The notes under the pieces are model-generated. The model searched no databases. It was not told where the DNA came from and worked only from the letters and a program-made list of their open reading frames with translations. From Cymbomonas tetramitiformis (taxonomy: Eukaryota; Chlorophyta; Pyramimonadophyceae; Pyramimonadales; Pyramimonadaceae): a stretch of DNA of 64,000 nucleotides. The stretch lies in the NCBI GenBank assembly GCA_001247695.2, contig LGRX02035488.1, forward strand, positions 35,729-99,728, read 5' to 3'. Of the stretch, positions 63,583-64,000 are shown one piece after another (position 1 is the first letter of the stretch; every line of letters begins with the position of its first letter). The translations under genes were made by a program, and so were the position numbers.

Positions 63583-64000
63583 GCCAACCATCTGGCGGAC
63601 CGCCGAGCATCTGGCGGACCGCCGAGCATCTGGCGGACCGCCGGGCATCTAACGGACCGCCGAGCATCTAACGAACCCCCGAGCATCTGGCGGACCGCCG
63701 AGCATCTGGCGGACCGCCGAGCATCTGGCGGACCGCCGAGCATCTGGCGGAGCGCCGGGCATCTGGCGGAGCGCCGGGCATCTGGCGGAGCGCCGGGCAT
63801 CTGGCGGACCGCCGAGCATCTGGCAGAGCGCCGGGCATCTGGCGGAGCGCCGGGCATCTGGCGGACCGCCGGGCATCTGGCGGAGCGCCGGGCATCTGGC
63901 GGACCGCCGAGCATCTAACGGACCGCCGGGCATCTGGCGGAGCGCCGAGGCATCTGGCGGGCGCCGGGCATCTGGCGGACCGCCGAGCATCTGGCGGAGC
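63583..64000. repeat. 19-bp minisatellite, to the window edge
   Basis: About 22 copies of GAGCATCTGGCGGACCGCC with G/A and C/G variants. 19 is not a multiple of three, so the translated product has a 19-residue period and stays open on both strands. This explains the long overlapping frames here; they are not genes. The array continues past the window. Confidence 0.95.

Overview
The window is eukaryotic nuclear DNA. It has GT-AG introns, long intergenic spaces, several classes of transposable element, micro- and minisatellites, a 489-base assembly gap (41911-42399) and short CCCTAAA telomere-type runs near 37364. The plant/green-algal telomere motif and an intron-rich calmodulin-type (IQ) gene fit a green alga or a related protist, but the species cannot be fixed from sequence alone. 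Most coding material in the first 34 kb belongs to mobile elements. The right half carries mostly unrecognised exons, small non-autonomous elements and tandem repeats.

1-30.4 kb is a three-layer nest. Layer 1 is a minus-strand Gag-like polyprotein with a CCHC zinc knuckle; its 5' part lies at 27328-28049 and the rest at 5061-1. Layer 2, called element A here (5064-27327), interrupts that reading frame. It has 31-bp terminal inverted repeats and a 2-bp target duplication, and removing it rejoins the Gag frame exactly. A carries two divergent genes: a minus-strand transposase of the DUF7869 type, and a plus-strand multi-exon gene whose product joins a ParB-like domain to a DNA-methylase-like (N4/N6 class, permuted) domain. 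Layer 3, element B (8517-19201), is a Tnp2/CACTA-like transposon with TTTAACAC subterminal repeats, inserted at a TA in exon 1 of A's transposase. Later, a 1.8-kb segment spanning A's right end and the Gag 5' end was duplicated in tandem.

Element A is the most notable object. About twenty copies of a hairpin-forming palindrome (GCTCATTANCTTAATGAGC), often paired with a TGTCATA-N-TATGACA palindrome, form arrays in the introns of both its genes and nowhere else in the window that I could see. An A-encoded ParB-like protein next to parS-like inverted repeats suggests an element-specific DNA-binding system, which is inference. The same gene holds two tandemly duplicated, phase-compatible exons that each end in a stop.

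31.1-34.3 kb is a second, decayed DUF7869-type transposase on the plus strand. 34.6-39.7 kb holds three small inverted-repeat elements (two TTAA-flanked piggyBac-like ones in opposite orientation) and fragments of unrecognised genes. 39.8-44 kb holds a fold-back, hairpins, a C2H2-finger coding fragment, GGTCCATG and CAGGGCCTGAA repeats and the gap. 44-55 kb has scattered exons of unknown genes, a 243-bp hAT-type MITE with a clean 8-bp target duplication, and a GC-rich minisatellite.

55.9-63.3 kb (minus strand) holds many splice-bounded exons that encode membrane segments, three IQ motifs and an Arg/Ser-rich stretch; this is the best candidate for an ordinary host gene or genes. The window ends in a 19-bp minisatellite.

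Many element genes carry single-base frameshifts or lone in-frame stops. These may be real decay or consensus errors at homopolymers.
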